A stretch of DNA of 64,000 bases from RH-AL1 sp965249685 (GTDB lineage Bacteria; Pseudomonadota; Alphaproteobacteria; Rhizobiales; Beijerinckiaceae), in NCBI GenBank assembly GCA_965249685.1, contig CBDFMN010000003.1, positions 558,001 to 622,000 on the forward strand, in the 5' to 3' direction. The notes below the pieces were generated by a model, which saw only the letters and a program-made list of their open reading frames with translations, did not search any database and had not been told where the DNA came from. Made by a program: the position numbers and the translations under genes. Position 1 is the stretch's first letter. Every line of letters begins with the position of its first letter. Below are positions 8,216-18,304 of this stretch, piece after piece.

Positions 8216-8461
8216 TCACATCTTCTTATGCTTCTTCATCATCTTGTGGCCGTGCATCTTGTGGCCATGCATTTTATGGCCCTGCATCTTGCGCTTTTCC
8301 ATCATCGGCTTTGCGGCGGGCGCCGGTGCCGGGGCGGGCGTAAAGATGTGGAAGGGGTCGAGGTCCAGGCCGAGCGGGCCCGTGCCTTGTGCCATGGCGG
8401 GGACAGACGAGACGATAAGAGCCGCGCCAACCAGGGCGAGCGGCTTGAAGATGCGGACCAT
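8216..8461 (-). CDS. Small secreted His/Met/Lys-rich repeat protein
   Basis: An 81-residue exported protein of unknown function. Residues 1-24 form a signal peptide ending in PAMA, followed by a short linker, an Ala-Pro run (TPAPAPAPAA, 41-50) and a basic tail with three tandem pentads at 59-73 (MQGHK, MHGHK, MHGHK), then MMKKHKKM. The tail has many His and Met side chains and could bind Cu, Ni or other soft metals in the periplasm, or be a polycation-like surface peptide; neither can be shown from sequence. It is followed by a strong terminator, so it is a single-gene unit. I do not recognise a named family. Confidence 0.7.
   Translation of the reverse strand: MVRIFKPLALVGAALIVSSVPAMAQGTGPLGLDLDPFHIFTPAPAPAPAAKPMMEKRKMQGHKMHGHKMHGHKMMKKHKKM
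8243..8287 (-). repeat. 15-base tandem coding repeat (three units)
   Basis: Three near-identical 15-base units encode M-(Q/H)-G-H-K in the small secreted protein gene. The last two units differ only at one synonymous position. Such a repeat can expand or shrink by slippage, changing the number of His/Met sites. Confidence 0.75.
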
Positions 8462-8842
8462 TCGACGTGCTCCTCAGCGGATTTCAGGGGCCTGACCGGC
8501 CGACGGTGTGATACTGCCGAATTAAGGCCATGTCGAACATCGTCTTGCCGCAAAGTGAACAAGGCCGGGGATTGCCGCGCGAAGTGCCATTTTGAGCGAC
8601 GGCGGATAGGAAAAACCAGATCCTGCCTTTTTCTTGGGCGGCCATTTCCGGTTGATCGCTCGGCCGTGATTCGCGCGTGTCCTTCCGGCGTTCGACGGGC
8701 CGGTTGCCTTTTATCGGCAGGTACCGCAGCAAATTTAGCGGGATAGCACCGGCAACGTGTGACCCGGCAAGCCGTTGATGGTCTGCGGCACCGCTGCACT
8801 TCCAGATCAAACGGGAGCGGCTTCGGCCTTTGGAGACAGGAC
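8462..8842. other. Divergent intergenic region, no gene seen
   Basis: These 381 bases separate the divergent His/Met-rich gene and the CsbD-like gene. I find no supported coding region, RNA gene or clear inverted repeat. I looked for a GGAAC-type general stress (EcfG) promoter ahead of the CsbD-like gene and did not find one. Confidence 0.5.
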
Positions 8843-9190
8843 ATGGAAACCGATCAGATTGCCGGCAAATTCAAGGACGTGACCGGGAAGGCGGAGGCCG
8901 CCGTCGGCAAGGCGGCGGGCAGTCCGGACGCGGAACTGAGCGGGCGTGAACGTCAGGTCGAGGGCAAGGCCCAGGATCTTTACGGCAAGGCGCAGGACGT
9001 GCTCGGCGATGTCTTCGGCGACACCGCGAAATCGGCGGACAAGGCGATGAAAAGCGCCCGCGACGTGTTCGAAAGTGGCTCGCAGACCCTGGCCAAGGAG
9101 GTGAACGCGCGTCCGCTCATCGCCTTGATCGTCGCCGCGCTTGTCGGCTACGTCGTCGCAAGCGTGATGCACGGGTCGAGCCGCCGCTGA
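8843..9190 (+). CDS. CsbD-like stress protein with C-terminal membrane anchor
   Basis: A 115-residue protein. Residues 1-50 resemble the CsbD family (DQIAGKFKDVTGKAEAAVGKAAG, then GKAQDLYGKAQD), known in Bacillus as a general-stress protein of unknown biochemical role. A helical segment follows, and the C-terminus has one hydrophobic stretch (about residues 90-109, RPLIALIVAALVGYVVASVM), like ElaB/YqjD-type anchors. The ATG at 8843 has GGAGACAGG just upstream; an in-frame extension of 28 codons looks non-coding. It probably associates with the inner membrane. Confidence 0.8.
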   Translation: METDQIAGKFKDVTGKAEAAVGKAAGSPDAELSGRERQVEGKAQDLYGKAQDVLGDVFGDTAKSADKAMKSARDVFESGSQTLAKEVNARPLIALIVAALVGYVVASVMHGSSRR

Positions 9191-9198
9191 TCGGGCGG

Positions 9199-10026
9199 TC
9201 AGAGCATCGCCAGCGGTTGCTTGCGGCGGACGGGTCGGAACTCCGCATCCACCGCCGCAAGGTCGTCGGCTGACAGCACGAGGTCGGCCGCGCCGGTGTT
9301 TTCCATGACGTGGCCCAGCGTGGCGGCTTTCGGGATGGCCATCGCACCGTTCCGGATCGTCCAGGCCAGCGCGACCTGCATCGGCGTGGCCCCATGACGT
9401 CGGGCGATCGCCTCCAACGCGCCGCCTCGCGGCAGTCGGCCCTGCTCGACCGGGCTGTAGGCCATCGTGGATATTTCGCGCCGGGTCATCCAGGGTAGAA
9501 GGCCGTGTTCCGGTCCGCGACGCGTCACATTATAGAGGATCTGGTTGGTCGCGCAGCCCTCACCGCCCGCCTCCACCAGCGCTTCCATGTCATCCGTGTC
9601 GAAATTGCTGACGCCCCACGCCTTGATCGCGCCGGATCGTTTCAGAGCTTCCATCGCGTCCACAGTCTCGGCCAAAGGCACCTCTCCCGGCCAATGCAGC
9701 AGGTAGAGGTCCAGGTGGTCCGTCCGCAGCCGCTTGAGGCTGGCGGCGCAGGCGGCAGGGAGCGCGCGCCGCGAAGCGTTCTGGGGATAGGCCTTGCTGA
9801 CGAGGAACACGTCCTGCCGCCGGCCGGCGAGCGCCGCGCCCAGGAAGCGCTCCGTGCTTCCCGCGCCGTACATCTCAGCCGTATCGATCAGCGTCATGCC
9901 GAGGTCGATCCCGGCGAGAAGAGCGGCCTCCTCCTCGCGGGCATGGGCCGGGTCTTCGCCCATGCGCCAAGTGCCCTGGCCCAGGACAGGTACGGCCGCG
10001 CCGCCCGGCATGGTGATCTGACGCAT
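9199..10026 (-). CDS. Aldo/keto reductase
   Basis: A 275-residue NADPH-dependent aldo/keto reductase with a TIM-barrel fold. The catalytic tetrad is complete: Asp48 and Tyr53 (LIDTAEMYG), Lys78 (LVSKAY) and His111 (LLHWPG). The NADPH-binding IPKAAT segment lies near the C-terminus. The start is firm: GGAGG lies 8 bases before the ATG at 10026, although the frame is open for 166 more codons upstream. It is a single gene, convergent with the CsbD-like gene (8 bases apart) and divergent from pabB. Substrate unknown; 2,5-diketogluconate-reductase-like enzymes are the nearest named group. Confidence 0.9.
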   Translation of the reverse strand: MRQITMPGGAAVPVLGQGTWRMGEDPAHAREEEAALLAGIDLGMTLIDTAEMYGAGSTERFLGAALAGRRQDVFLVSKAYPQNASRRALPAACAASLKRLRTDHLDLYLLHWPGEVPLAETVDAMEALKRSGAIKAWGVSNFDTDDMEALVEAGGEGCATNQILYNVTRRGPEHGLLPWMTRREISTMAYSPVEQGRLPRGGALEAIARRHGATPMQVALAWTIRNGAMAIPKAATLGHVMENTGAADLVLSADDLAAVDAEFRPVRRKQPLAML

Positions 10027-10122
10027 GGTGCGAACCTCCAATGTGGTAGGATCAACGGCGAAAGGGACGCGGCGATCCCTTCTCTCTCTCTCAAGCCTTC
10101 GCCGCCGTGAGTCCGGACCCCG

Positions 10123-11505
10123 ATGTGGTATCGTGAGATCGCCTGGATCGAGCCGCGCGAGGTCGCTTGGGCCTTGGCCGACCTGCCGGAACTCGCGTGG
10201 CTCGACAGCGCCATGCCGCACCCGCAGCTCGGCCGCTACTCCGTCGTCGCAGCCGATCCATTCGGGACCTTTCGCGTGGAGGGCGGCCACGCTTTTTGGA
10301 ACGCGGAGGCGCTGGCCGGCGATCCCTTGCAGGCCCTGCGAACCTGCCTCGCCCGCTACCCCATCGAGCCCGAGCCCGATCGATCGCCGATCAATCCCGG
10401 CGCCATCGGGACGCTGTCGTACGAATTCGGTTGGCTGCTCGACCGAGGTCAGAATGGAGCGCCGCCGGCCTCGGGCGAGACGGTCCGCTTCGGCTTCTAC
10501 GACACGCTCATCGCCTTCGACCATCGCGAGGGGCGCTGCTGGATTGCGGCGAGCGGGTGGCCGGCCTCCGCGCGAAGCGAACGGCGGGAGCGAGCCGCCG
10601 TCCGCAGCGACGCCTTGGCTCGAAGGCTTCGGGCCGTCGCGTCAGGCGAAACGCCGCGCGTTCTCTTGCGCTGGCAAGCCACCGCCTCGCGCGATGCCTA
10701 CGTGGCCGGGATCGAGCGCGTGCAGGCGTATATCCGCGCAGGCGACATCTACCAGGCGAACATCGCGCAACGCTTCACCGCAGCCGTGCCGCCCGGTAGC
10801 GATACCCTCGCGCTCTACGATCAGTTGCGGACCGCCAATCCTGCGCCGTTCGCGGCCTACCTTCGCCGGGGCGCGGCGAGCGTGCTCTCGAGTTCGCCCG
10901 AGCGGCTGCTGCGCCTGCAGGGCCGCAGCGTCGAGACCCGGCCGATCAAGGGCACGGCACGTCGCGTCGCCGACGAAGAGGAAGATGCAGCCATCCGGCA
11001 GGCGCTCCTCGCGTCGGACAAGGACCGGGCCGAGAACGTCATGATCGTCGACCTGCTCCGCAACGACCTCTCGCGCGTGTGCGAGCCGGCTTCCGTCGCC
11101 GTCCCGGCGCTTTGCGCGCTGGAGACCTATGCGGGAGTCCACCACCTCGTCTCGGTCGTGACGGGCGAACTCCGCGCGGGCTGCGACGCGCTCGACTTGG
11201 TCGCAGCGACGTTCCCCGGCGGCTCGATCACCGGCGCGCCCAAACTGCGCGCGATGGAGATCATCGCCGAGATCGAAGGGCAGCTGCGCGGGCTCTACTG
11301 CGGCGCGATCGGCAGGCTCGGCTTCGACGGGAGCCTCGATCTCAATATCCCCATTCGCACGGTCGTGATCGAGGAAGGCACCGCGACGATGCAGGCGGGT
11401 GGCGGCATCACCATCCTCTCGGATCCGCAGGGCGAGTACCGCGAGACGCTTATCAAGGCGCGGCGTATCTTCGATGCCTTCGAGCCGGCGGAGGGCCCCG
11501 CATGA
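10123..11505 (+). CDS. pabB: Aminodeoxychorismate synthase component I
   Basis: A 460-residue chorismate-utilising enzyme that, with PabA, makes 4-amino-4-deoxychorismate for folate synthesis. The motif PIKGT at residues 274-278, with Lys276 in place of the alanine of anthranilate synthase (PIAGT), assigns it to PabB rather than TrpE. Other chorismate-fold signatures are GDIYQANIAQRF, SSSPERLL, ENVMIVDLLRNDLSRV and PGGSITGAPK. It is the first gene of a tight pabB-pabA-pabC operon and overlaps pabA by four bases (ATGA). Confidence 0.94.
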   Translation: MWYREIAWIEPREVAWALADLPELAWLDSAMPHPQLGRYSVVAADPFGTFRVEGGHAFWNAEALAGDPLQALRTCLARYPIEPEPDRSPINPGAIGTLSYEFGWLLDRGQNGAPPASGETVRFGFYDTLIAFDHREGRCWIAASGWPASARSERRERAAVRSDALARRLRAVASGETPRVLLRWQATASRDAYVAGIERVQAYIRAGDIYQANIAQRFTAAVPPGSDTLALYDQLRTANPAPFAAYLRRGAASVLSSSPERLLRLQGRSVETRPIKGTARRVADEEEDAAIRQALLASDKDRAENVMIVDLLRNDLSRVCEPASVAVPALCALETYAGVHHLVSVVTGELRAGCDALDLVAATFPGGSITGAPKLRAMEIIAEIEGQLRGLYCGAIGRLGFDGSLDLNIPIRTVVIEEGTATMQAGGGITILSDPQGEYRETLIKARRIFDAFEPAEGPA

Positions 11506-12098
11506 TCCTCGTGATCGATAATTACGATTCCTTCGTCCATAACGTCGCCCGCTACCTCGTCCTGGCGGGGGCGGCGGTCGAAATCGTACGCAACGATGCC
11601 GCGAGCGTGCCCGACATCCGCCGCCTCGCGCCCGAAGCCATCGTGATCTCGCCCGGACCCTGCACGCCCGACGAGGCGGGTATCTCCCGCGCCGTGATCG
11701 AGGAGCTGTCGGACACGGTCCCGATCCTCGGCGTATGCCTCGGTCATCAGTGTATCGGTGCGGCTTTCGGCGGCACGGTCGCCCGCGCGCGTCGACCGAT
11801 GCACGGTCTCGCCTCGCCGGTAGCGCATGACGGCATAGGCCTGTTCGCCGGCCTGCCGTCGCCTCTCGTGGTCGGGCGCTACCATTCGCTGATCGTCGAG
11901 CCGACGGCGGCGATGAGCCAACGGCTCGCCGTGGACGCCTGGTCGCCGGACGGTGAGGTTATGGCGCTCTCGCACCGTCTGCACCCAACCTATGGCGTTC
12001 AGTTCCACCCGGAATCGATCCTGACGCAGGACGGGCAGGCGCTGTTCGAGAACTTCCTGGGGATGGCTAGAGCGTGGTCCCGCCATGCACTGGTTTGA
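11502..12098 (+). CDS. pabA: Aminodeoxychorismate synthase component II (glutamine amidotransferase)
   Basis: A 198-residue class I glutamine amidotransferase that releases ammonia from glutamine for PabB. The catalytic triad is Cys79 (GVCLGHQ), His169 and Glu171 (QFHPES). The first residues MILVIDNYDSFVHN are typical of PabA/TrpG. No trp genes are nearby, so its role is most likely folate, though dual-use PabA/TrpG proteins exist. It starts inside the pabB stop (ATGA) and overlaps pabC by 14 bases. Confidence 0.93.
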   Translation: MILVIDNYDSFVHNVARYLVLAGAAVEIVRNDAASVPDIRRLAPEAIVISPGPCTPDEAGISRAVIEELSDTVPILGVCLGHQCIGAAFGGTVARARRPMHGLASPVAHDGIGLFAGLPSPLVVGRYHSLIVEPTAAMSQRLAVDAWSPDGEVMALSHRLHPTYGVQFHPESILTQDGQALFENFLGMARAWSRHALV

Positions 12099-12930
12099 GG
12101 GACGACGCAGCCAGGATGGCCGGTTGCCGTTCGACCTCGCCGACCGCGGACTGACGCTCGGCGACGGCGTCTTCGACACGGCGCTCGTCCTGCGCGGCAG
12201 GATGGTATGGCGACAGGCGCACGTGGCGCGGCTGGCGCAGGCTTGCGCCAGCTTCGGCTTCGCCCTCGATCATGCGGCGGTGGATGCGGCGATCGACGCC
12301 CTAATACCTGGCGTCGCCCGAGGCGCGCTGCGCGTGACCGTCACCCGAGGGTCGGGTCCCCGCGGCTTGCGGCCGCCGCAGCCGGCCTCGCCCCGGATCT
12401 TTGCCTCGGTCGCGCCGCTGCGGGCCGACCCGTTCACGCCGCTGTCGCTCACGGTCTCGACCATCCGGCGCAACGAGACGTCGCCGACGGCGCGATCGAA
12501 GACGCTCGGTTACCTCGACGCGGTCGTGGCTGGCCAGGTGGCGGCGGAAGCTGGGTTCGACGACGCGCTGTTCCTGAATACGAGAGGCCACGTGGCCTGC
12601 AGCACCGTCGGCAACATCGTGGCGTTGATGGGCGGGTCGCTGGTGACCCCGCCGTTGACAGACGGCGTTCTGGCAGGCATGGCCCGCGCCGCACTCCTCC
12701 GGCTGGCGCCGGCGCTGGGGCTGCAGCCGGAGGAGCGCTCGCTCACGCTCGCCGACCTCGCTCGCGCGGAAGCCGTCCTGGTCACCAACAGCCTGAAACT
12801 CCTGGCGCCGGTCCGGGCGGTCGGCGATCGGCAACACCCGCCCGAGACCGCCACGGTCGCCACTCTGAGGGCGGCGCTCCGCGATGCAATTCGCAACGAT
12901 TGCGGAGCCGACCCTTGTGAGCAGACCTGA
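12085..12930 (+). CDS. pabC: Aminodeoxychorismate lyase (class IV aminotransferase fold)
   Basis: A 281-residue PLP enzyme of the class IV aminotransferase fold. In this operon it should split aminodeoxychorismate into p-aminobenzoate and pyruvate. The PLP lysine is Lys139 (ARSKTLGYLD), and the N-terminal RGLTLGDGVFDT motif is characteristic. Branched-chain or D-amino acid aminotransferases share the fold, but the overlap with pabA supports the lyase. It converges with the NDH-2 gene, 10 bases between stops. Confidence 0.88.
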   Translation: MHWFEGRRSQDGRLPFDLADRGLTLGDGVFDTALVLRGRMVWRQAHVARLAQACASFGFALDHAAVDAAIDALIPGVARGALRVTVTRGSGPRGLRPPQPASPRIFASVAPLRADPFTPLSLTVSTIRRNETSPTARSKTLGYLDAVVAGQVAAEAGFDDALFLNTRGHVACSTVGNIVALMGGSLVTPPLTDGVLAGMARAALLRLAPALGLQPEERSLTLADLARAEAVLVTNSLKLLAPVRAVGDRQHPPETATVATLRAALRDAIRNDCGADPCEQT

Positions 12931-12940
12931 GGCTCAGGCG

Positions 12941-14311
12941 CTACTCTCCCGCGGCGGGAAGCTTCGGGCCGACCCGGCCACGCTGCTCCAGTCCTGCCAG
13001 GAGACCTTCCTCAACCTCCTGACGTACGCGTCCCTCGACGAGCCGCGCCCCGCGGCCGTAGGTGCAATAGGCCCACGCCCAGTTCACAAAGACGATGACG
13101 CGATTGCGGAAGCCGATCAGCAGCAGCAGGTGAACGAGCGACCAGGACAGCCAGGCGATTGTGCCCCGCAGGCGCACCCCGCCGATGATGGCGATGGCAT
13201 GCGAGCGACCGATCACGGCCATGGTCCCGAGGTTCTTATAGCGGAAGGGCCCCGGGTGCTTGACCCTGCCGATGCGGCTCGCGATTACCTTTGCGACATG
13301 CGCGCCCTGCTGCTTGGCGACGGGCGCCAGCCCGGGCAGCGTCTTGCCGCCGTGGATTTTGAAGCTCGCCACGTCGCCGATCGCGAAGATCTCGGGGTAG
13401 CCTGGCACGGAGCATTCGTCCGTCACCTCGACGCCGCCGTTGCGTGCGGCCGCGGCGTCGAGCCATTCCGCGACAGGTTCGGCACGCGTCCCAGCACACC
13501 AGAAGACGTTCGCCGCCTCGATGCGCGTGCCGTTTACGACGACGCCGTTCGAATCGATCTTTTGGCAGGAGGCGTTGCACATGACCTCGACGCCGAGGCC
13601 GCCCAGCGCCTTCGCCGCATAGCGCGACAGCGGCTCCGGGAACTCCATAAGGATGCGCGGCGCCGCGTCGATGAGCAGGATGCGCGCTTTCGAGGGATCG
13701 ATGTGGCGGTACTCGCTCTTCAGGGTCGAGCGCGTCATTTCGCCGAGAGAGCCCGCAAGTTCGACGCCCGTCGGGCCGCCACCGACGATGACGAAGCTCG
13801 TGAGCGCGCGCACCTCGGCGGGGTCGCGCCGGCTCTCCGCCCAATCGAACGACTCGAGGATGCGCCGTCGGATCTGCAACGCGTCGGGCAGGGTCTTCAG
13901 CACCGCCGCGTGCTTCGCCCATTCGTCGTGGCCGAACCAGGCGTAGGCACAGCCTGTCGCCAGCACGAGGTAGTCGTAAGGCACGGCGCCGGTATCCCGG
14001 ACGGAGACCTCTCGCCTCTCCTTGTCGACGCCTGTGACCTCGCCCAGGATCACCGAGACGTTGGGCTTGGTGCCCAGGAGAGTGCGGATAGGCGAGGCGA
14101 TGTCGGCGGGTGACAGCGCCGCGGTCGAGACCTGGTAGAGCAGCGGTTGGAAGAGGTGATGGTTGGTGCGGTCGATCAGCACGAGATCGACGTCGTAGCC
14201 GACGAGGTGATGCGCCGCCTCCAGGCCGCCGAACCCGCAACCGACGATCACGATCCGCGGCCGCGTGCGCGCGACGTCGGAGAACAGGGGAGATGTCTGG
14301 TCTGAGAGCAT
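12941..14311 (-). CDS. ndh: Type II NADH dehydrogenase
   Basis: A 456-residue single-subunit NADH:quinone oxidoreductase that passes electrons from NADH to the quinone pool without pumping protons. The FAD-binding loop GCGFGG is at residues 24-29; a second dinucleotide loop (VIVGGGPTGVELAG) lies at about 166-179 for NADH. Two hydrophobic stretches near residues 373-415 (IAIIGGVRL..., SWSLVHLLLLIGF) fit the amphipathic membrane attachment of NDH-2. I chose the ATG at 14311, which gives the usual short N-terminus before the first Rossmann strand. It is unlinked to other respiratory genes here. Confidence 0.9.
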   Translation of the reverse strand: MLSDQTSPLFSDVARTRPRIVIVGCGFGGLEAAHHLVGYDVDLVLIDRTNHHLFQPLLYQVSTAALSPADIASPIRTLLGTKPNVSVILGEVTGVDKERREVSVRDTGAVPYDYLVLATGCAYAWFGHDEWAKHAAVLKTLPDALQIRRRILESFDWAESRRDPAEVRALTSFVIVGGGPTGVELAGSLGEMTRSTLKSEYRHIDPSKARILLIDAAPRILMEFPEPLSRYAAKALGGLGVEVMCNASCQKIDSNGVVVNGTRIEAANVFWCAGTRAEPVAEWLDAAAARNGGVEVTDECSVPGYPEIFAIGDVASFKIHGGKTLPGLAPVAKQQGAHVAKVIASRIGRVKHPGPFRYKNLGTMAVIGRSHAIAIIGGVRLRGTIAWLSWSLVHLLLLIGFRNRVIVFVNWAWAYCTYGRGARLVEGRVRQEVEEGLLAGLEQRGRVGPKLPAAGE

Positions 14312-14440
14312 GGTCCGATCCGGATGGCGCAGCGCGCCGCTCTCGCGCCAGGCTTTTTTCGGTCTGGCTAGCGTAGAACGCAAGGCCCGTCGATGAAACC
14401 GCCGGCGATTCTCCGAAGCGACCCGCGGTGAAACGACATG

Positions 14441-15142
14441 TCAACGCCGCGCGAAGTTGAGAAGTTCGCTCGTGTAACGCTCTGCGACCTCGGAGAACGG
14501 AACGCCTTGGTCGCTGTACAGCACCGCATGATGCTCGAACAAGACGGCCGGGATTGCCAGAACCTGCTCGGGATGGTCGGCCGGGGCAGGGCGCATCTCC
14601 CATCCCTCCGGCAGCGGGTGCCAGACCATAGTCGTCGCGAACGTCCGTCGTGATGGCTTCAACGGTGAGACGACCCGGCCGAACGAGGTGTCCGTCGTCT
14701 CCAGCGCTTCGTTCATCTCGGGCGTCAGGCGGCTCGGAACGTACCAATTATCGGCGAGGGACAGGACGCGATTGCCGCAGGCGAGCCGCACGGCGCGATG
14801 CCTGATGGGTTCGCCGGCGGCGACACCCAGCCGCTCGCGCTGCTCATTCGTCGCAGGCTTCGCCACCCCCTCCCTGTCGATCTGCGCCTTCACCACGGCG
14901 GGCGCAGCCATGCCGTGCGCGCCGCACCAAGTTTCCAGCGCCGTCGTGGCGCTACGAGCGGCGAGGATGTCGGCGTTGAGCGTCTCGATCAGCGCCAGCG
15001 CCTGCAGGCGGGCGATGTAGGTGTCGGGGCGGCTGGTCATGTCTGCGCGAGTTGCGGTGGCAAGGGACGCGGTCGCCAGGAGAGCCGAAGCGCCGATTGA
15101 GGCGAGACGTCGAAGGCGCTTCCGCAAACCGCCACCCTCCAT
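14441..15142 (-). CDS. Exported protein, possibly chorismate lyase-like
   Basis: A 233-residue protein with a basic N-terminus and a hydrophobic signal segment (about residues 12-30, RLASIGASALLATASLATATRA). The mature part contains VRLACGNRVLSLADNWYVPSRL, TPEMNEAL and TDTSFGRVV, which resemble the core of the UbiC/UTRA-like chorismate lyase fold found in several exported alphaproteobacterial proteins of unknown role. I am unsure of this match. The ATG at 15142 is preferred because the upstream ATG at 15247 would overlap the divergent lutA start. It lies between ndh and lutABC; no functional link is evident. Confidence 0.55.
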   Translation of the reverse strand: MEGGGLRKRLRRLASIGASALLATASLATATRADMTSRPDTYIARLQALALIETLNADILAARSATTALETWCGAHGMAAPAVVKAQIDREGVAKPATNEQRERLGVAAGEPIRHRAVRLACGNRVLSLADNWYVPSRLTPEMNEALETTDTSFGRVVSPLKPSRRTFATTMVWHPLPEGWEMRPAPADHPEQVLAIPAVLFEHHAVLYSDQGVPFSEVAERYTSELLNFARR

Positions 15143-15239
15143 TCGTCGCAGCCCTGGTGGCATTTCGCAATTTGCACTGCGGGCGGCAAGCTCTAAAAAC
15201 GGGTAGGCGAAACGCCTCACCACCGGAAAGCGAGACGTC

Positions 15240-15991
15240 ATGGCCAAAGCATTGCGGGTCGGCTTGTTCGTCCCCTGCTACATCGATGCGTTCTTTCCAG
15301 AAGTCGGCGTCGCCACGCTCGAATTGCTGGAGCGCTTCGGCCTCGACGTCGACTATCCCTTCGATCAGACCTGCTGCGGTCAGCCCATGGCCAACAGCGG
15401 CTGCGACGCGGAGGCGGCCGCGGCCGAAAGGCTGTTTGCGCAGAACTTCGCCGGTTACGACCATGTCGTCTGCCCGTCGGGCAGTTGCGTGCATCATGTA
15501 CGCTCCAAGTTCACCGCGGTCGAGCAGACGTCTGCCGTGACCGACGTGCGCGCCAGGACGGTCGAGTTGGTGGAATTCCTGCACGACGTCCTGGCGGTCG
15601 AGGCGTTCCCTTGGGCCTTGTTTCCGCACAGGGTTGGGCTGCACAACGGCTGCGGCTCGCTGCGCGGCCTTGGCCACGCCGCGCCCTCCGAGCTTAATGT
15701 GCCCGCCTTCTCGAAGCCGCTCGACCTGCTGCGCAAGGTGGAGGGTATCGAATTTGTCGCGCCGGCTCGGCCGGACGAATGTTGCGGCTTCGGCGGCACC
15801 TTCTCCGTCTTCGAGGAGGCCGTCTCGGTCAAGATGGGCCAGGACAAGGTGATCGACCATGCACGGGCCGGTGCGGATTACATCGTCTCGGCCGACACCT
15901 CCTGCCTCATGCACCAGAAGGGGTGCGCCGCGCGGGAGGGCTCGCCGATGAAGTTCATTCACATCGCCCAGATCCTCAACGGAGCCCGGCA

Positions 15992-15995
<4 letters not shown>
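15240..15995 (+). CDS. lutA: L-lactate oxidation iron-sulfur subunit LutA (LldE)
   Basis: A 251-residue cysteine-rich subunit of the LutABC L-lactate oxidation complex, which converts L-lactate to pyruvate. Both CCG domains are present: CCGQP with Cys45-Cys46 and DECCGFGG with Cys181-Cys182, which coordinate unusual iron-sulfur or heterodisulfide-reductase-type clusters. It is the first gene of lutA-lutB-lutC; the four-base ATGA overlap with lutB indicates coupled translation. An exported unknown lies divergently upstream, 97 bases away. Confidence 0.92.
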
Positions 15996-17592
<1,597 letters not shown>

Positions 17593-17596
<4 letters not shown>

Positions 17597-18180
17597 GCAG
17601 CCGCGACGCTATCCTGCTGGCGATCCGCGATGCCAAGCGAACGCCGTTGCCGTTGCCCGACGTGCCGCTGTTCGACGAGGGGGGCGGCGACGATTTGCTC
17701 GGGCGCTTCGCCGCCGCCTTCACGGCGATGGGCGGCACGATGCTCTCGCCCGACGGGGACGACGGGCTTGCCGTCCTCCGCAGGCGCGTCGCGTCGGCGG
17801 GCGTCGTGGTCTCCACCGTACCGGAAGTCGCGGGCTCCCTGGCGCTCGCGCCCGACACCGACCCGCGCGACCTCGCCCACGTCGACCTCGCCATCGTTCG
17901 CGCGGCCTTCGGCGTGGCGGAGACGGGCTCCGTCTGCCTGACGGAGCGGGAGCTCGGCGTGAACACGTTGGGCTATCTCGCCCAACACCTCGTTGTCCTC
18001 CTCGACCCGGTCGATATTGTCCCCAACATCCATCACGCCTATGGCCGCCCCGAGTTGAAGACCGCAAGCTATTGCGTATTTCACACGGGGCCGTCGGCGA
18101 CGGCCGATATCGAGGGCGTGCTGATCCTGGGCGCACAGGGCGTGCGCTCGCTGTCGATCCTTATGCTCGCGCGTTCGTAG
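17593..18180 (+). CDS. lutC: L-lactate utilisation protein LutC (LUD domain)
   Basis: A 195-residue LUD-domain protein, the third component of the LutABC lactate oxidation complex. Family features include VDLAIVRAAFGVAETGSVCL, VVLLDPVDIVPNIHHAY and the C-terminal ADIEGVLILGAQGVRSLSILM. It starts at GTG 17593 inside the lutB stop, fixing the start. Its exact catalytic share within the complex is not known. Nothing recognisable lies in the 124 bases before crcB. Confidence 0.9.
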
Positions 18181-18304
18181 CGCGTCGAAGTCGACCGCCA
18201 CCGTGTCGTCGTTACGAGCCGTGATTTAAGCGATCCTGACGGCAGATACCGCGCTTGCGATCGTCGCCTCGAACGGGCATGAGGCGGTCATCGTTTGACG
18301 AAGG

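Noticed and set aside
8244..8495. Small plus-strand frame opposite the His/Met-rich gene
   Set aside because: Its repeated Ile-Leu-Trp-Pro-Cys pattern is just the complement of the MHGHK repeat; the minus strand has a signal peptide and a terminator.
8462..8842. EcfG-type general stress promoter for the CsbD-like gene
   Set aside because: No GGAAC-N16/17-GTT-like pair is present.
18181..18304. Fluoride riboswitch ahead of crcB
   Set aside because: I looked for the conserved GGxGAUGG and downstream pseudoknot segments and could not find a convincing set.
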